Below the pieces are notes generated by a model, which had not been told where the DNA came from, did not search any database, and saw only the letters and a list, made by a program, of their open reading frames with translations. From Acetatifactor sp. (GTDB taxonomy: Bacteria; Bacillota; Clostridia; Lachnospirales; Lachnospiraceae): a stretch of 64,000 nt of DNA. Positions 62,338-64,000 of this stretch are shown here, piece by piece. Position 1 is the first letter of the stretch, and every line of letters starts with the position of its first letter. Where the stretch lies: the NCBI GenBank assembly GCA_024695935.1, contig JAILHH010000008.1:1-64000 (forward strand). The letters run 5' to 3'. The position numbers were made by a program, and so were the translations under genes.

Positions 62338-62429
62338 AAAAATGGCTGGCTATCAGCCAAACATTTCTTTACTATTGAAAAAATAAAGTCTATACTAAAA
62401 TAAGTATAATGCTTGACAAAGGAGTAATC

Positions 62430-63434
62430 ATGGGAAAGGTCACTATAAAAGATATAGCAAGAGAAGCCGGGGTATCGATTTCCACCGTGTCAAATGCATT
62501 GAACGGAGTATCGGTGGTAAAGCCGGAGACGAGAGACTATATCCTGGAAGTTGCAGACAGATTAAATTATATCCCGGATTTTAACGGCAGAAATTTAAAG
62601 GCAAAATCCACAAAGGTTTTGGGATTGTTTGTAACATCACTGAAGGGACCTTACTTTGCGACTCTTGCGGATATCATGTTCTGGGAATGTGTAAAATACG
62701 GTTACGAGCTGACGATCTTCATCACCTGGAATGAGCGAAGCGCCATTAACAGTATCCTCGGAAAGAGGGTTGACGGATGCGTTATCCTCTCAAGCGATGT
62801 GGATGATGAAGGAGCAAAGCGAATACTCGAACTTGAATATCCCACAGTATTTATCGACAGAGAATTAAAATCAGAAAAAGTATCCAGCATCATATTTGAC
62901 TCCTACAAAGACGGAGTTACGGTTGCGGAGCATTTTATCAGAAAAGGCGTAAAGAAGCCCATGCTCATCACCGGTGTCCGCGGAAACTACGACTCAAAGG
63001 AAAGATCCCGCGGATTTATTGAGAGGCTTGAAAAAGAAGGCATCGTGATCCCCGAGGATTACATCCTGGACGGTGAATTTAACACGGATGAGACTTATGT
63101 AGTGATGGACAAGTTTTTGCAGACCGGAAAACCCTTGCCTGAGGCAATCTTTGGTACCAACGACCTTTCCGCCATCGGTGCGATAAATGCATTAAAAGAC
63201 AACGGCTACAGCGTGCCGGAGGATGTGATAGTAATGGGAGTGGATGATATCGACATGTGTGAATATTTAAATCCCACACTGTCCACCATCAGAACCGGAT
63301 TCGAAAAGCAGGGAAGTCTTGCCGTAAGAAAACTTGTAAAGATGATAAACGGTGAGGAGACCGGAGACATCTATAAACTCCACGGACAATTGGTGGAGAG
63401 AGAATCAACCAACAAAGACTATAATCAAAAATAA
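62430..63434 (+). CDS. LacI family transcriptional regulator
   Basis: The 334-residue protein has an N-terminal LacI HTH (VTIKDIAREAGVSISTVSNALNG), a hinge, and a periplasmic-binding-protein-like sensor domain (VLGLFVTSLKGPYFATLAD, VMGVDDIDMCEYLNPTLSTI). It probably represses the GH3-importer operon via the 16-bp palindromes at 55087 and 55272. ATG 62430 follows AAAGGAG; the longer frame from 62409 has no RBS. Confidence 0.92.
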   Translation: MGKVTIKDIAREAGVSISTVSNALNGVSVVKPETRDYILEVADRLNYIPDFNGRNLKAKSTKVLGLFVTSLKGPYFATLADIMFWECVKYGYELTIFITWNERSAINSILGKRVDGCVILSSDVDDEGAKRILELEYPTVFIDRELKSEKVSSIIFDSYKDGVTVAEHFIRKGVKKPMLITGVRGNYDSKERSRGFIERLEKEGIVIPEDYILDGEFNTDETYVVMDKFLQTGKPLPEAIFGTNDLSAIGAINALKDNGYSVPEDVIVMGVDDIDMCEYLNPTLSTIRTGFEKQGSLAVRKLVKMINGEETGDIYKLHGQLVERESTNKDYNQK

Positions 63435-63445
63435 ATATAGATGAT

Positions 63446-63482
63446 AAAAGCAGCTCCGTTTCGTTCGGAACTGCTTTTTTTA
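63446..63482. terminator. Convergent terminator between lacI and mtnN
   Basis: AAAAGCAG and CTGCTTTT form the base of a hairpin with TCCG/CGGA above it, with T runs for both strands. Confidence 0.85.
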
Positions 63483-63512
63483 ATCGATTCGTATTAAAAA
63501 GCGCTTTGGAGA

Positions 63513-64000
63513 TCAAAGGTGCTTAACCATTTCCTCCACAAGCTTTGCGGAATGCTTTGCCGCCTTTTTCTCAAAGGTGGGATAATCCTCTTCTGCGGAA
63601 TCGTCGGCCTTGTCGGAGATGGCGCGGATTATGACAAAGGGAAGTCCGTTCAAATAAGCTCCGTGAGCGATGGAAGCGCCCTCCATCTCGGCACAGTCAC
63701 CGTGGAACAAGTCGATCAGCCTGTTTTTTACGGCTTTATCTGAGATAAACTGATCACCGCTTACGACTCTTCCGGGGAGAACATGGATATCGGGGTTTAC
63801 CTTTTCGCAGGATGAGATGGCTTCCTTAATCATTTCTTCATCTGCCTTGAACGCATCAAAGCCAAAGCCGGGAACTTCTCCGGGCTTATATCCGAAAATA
63901 GTTACATCCATGTCATGATGAATGGCATCCTTTGATACCAGGATGTCACCGATATCAAGTTTTGCATTAAGTGAACCTGCGATACCTGTGTTGATGATAT
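63513..64000 (-). CDS. mtnN: 5'-methylthioadenosine/S-adenosylhomocysteine nucleosidase, partial
   Basis: The C-terminal 162 or so residues are present; the N terminus lies right of the window, and the frame stays open to the last base. Reading in from the edge the protein gives INTGIAGSL, IGDILVSKDAIHHDMD, VTIFGYKPGEVPGF, the substrate-binding AEMEGASIAH and the catalytic Asp in RAISDKAD. MtnN cleaves adenine from methylthioadenosine and S-adenosylhomocysteine, recycling methyl-cycle and quorum-signal by-products. An internal ATG at 63911 is not the true start. Confidence 0.93.
   Translation of the reverse strand, partial: IINTGIAGSLNAKLDIGDILVSKDAIHHDMDVTIFGYKPGEVPGFGFDAFKADEEMIKEAISSCEKVNPDIHVLPGRVVSGDQFISDKAVKNRLIDLFHGDCAEMEGASIAHGAYLNGLPFVIIRAISDKADDSAEEDYPTFEKKAAKHSAKLVEEMVKHL

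Overview
The window reads as the replication-origin end of a chromosome from an anaerobic, low-GC Firmicute, most likely a Lachnospiraceae (Butyrivibrio/Pseudobutyrivibrio/Roseburia type). This rests on the gene order rpmH-rnpA-yidD-yidC-jag-mnmE-mnmG-rsmG-parA-parB, on lineage-typical families (DUF3881, DUF3048, DUF3810, NAT_N/GNAT_C acyltransferase-like, TSCPD), and on a GH3 beta-glucosidase with reversed domain order. The species assignment is inference. Nearly all genes lie on the + strand, pointing away from the origin.

1-14.9 kb: origin block. DnaA boxes lie in the first 111 bases; dnaA should be just left of the window. Next come ribosomal protein L34, the RNase P protein, membrane insertion (YidD, YidC), Jag, the tRNA-wobble enzymes MnmE/MnmG and RsmG. 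A cytosolic sensor kinase/response regulator pair of DegS/NarL type then sits between rsmG and parA. A 400-bp parS cluster precedes parA-parB. DUF4446, an atypical HD-GYP protein, a SerRS with archaeal-like motifs and DUF3881 follow.

14.9-23 kb: accessory block. It holds tRNA-Arg(CCT), a structured 46-bp direct repeat, and an alpha/beta hydrolase-MarR pair behind a promoter covered by two identical-type palindromes. An ECF sigma factor/membrane protein/ABC exporter operon follows, then a lipoprotein joining an RsgI-like domain to DnaJ-like zinc knuckles, and a response regulator-HD-GYP protein.

23-42.4 kb: mainly housekeeping. A 2-isopropylmalate synthase carries a C-terminal AraC-type DNA-binding domain. 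Then come a PpiC-like foldase, a HAD phosphatase, CCA-adding enzyme, a PEGA lipoprotein, HU, RqcP, DivIC-like, TilS, Hpt, FtsH, an intracellular GH13 enzyme, a GNAT_C protein, DegV, DUF3048 and DUF3810 proteins.

42.5-46.4 kb: two tRNA-Gly genes from a consensus promoter, followed by about 750 bp of tRNA-derived and other short repeats, one small ORF, a convergent PadR/HAAS/DUF4097 operon on the - strand, and a 114-bp element with terminal inverted repeats.

46.4-64 kb: carbohydrate use. A maltodextrin-type ABC importer (binding protein, two permeases, no ATPase), GNAT, MurG and a TSCPD protein (- strand), a D-2-hydroxyacid dehydrogenase and GtrA come first. After an 860-bp structured intergenic region there is a beta-glucoside locus: permuted GH3, two LplB/YtcP-type permeases, a binding protein and a LacI regulator, with two perfect 16-bp palindromes upstream of the GH3 gene as likely LacI operators. 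A partial MTA/SAH nucleosidase on the - strand runs off the right edge.

The most unusual items are the LeuA-AraC fusion, the RsgI/DnaJ-zinc lipoprotein beside the ECF-ABC operon, the structured repeat region at 54.6-54.9 kb, the twin hairpins at 31.1 kb, and the tRNA-derived repeats downstream of tRNA-Gly. No CRISPR array, insertion sequence, prophage or rRNA gene was seen.
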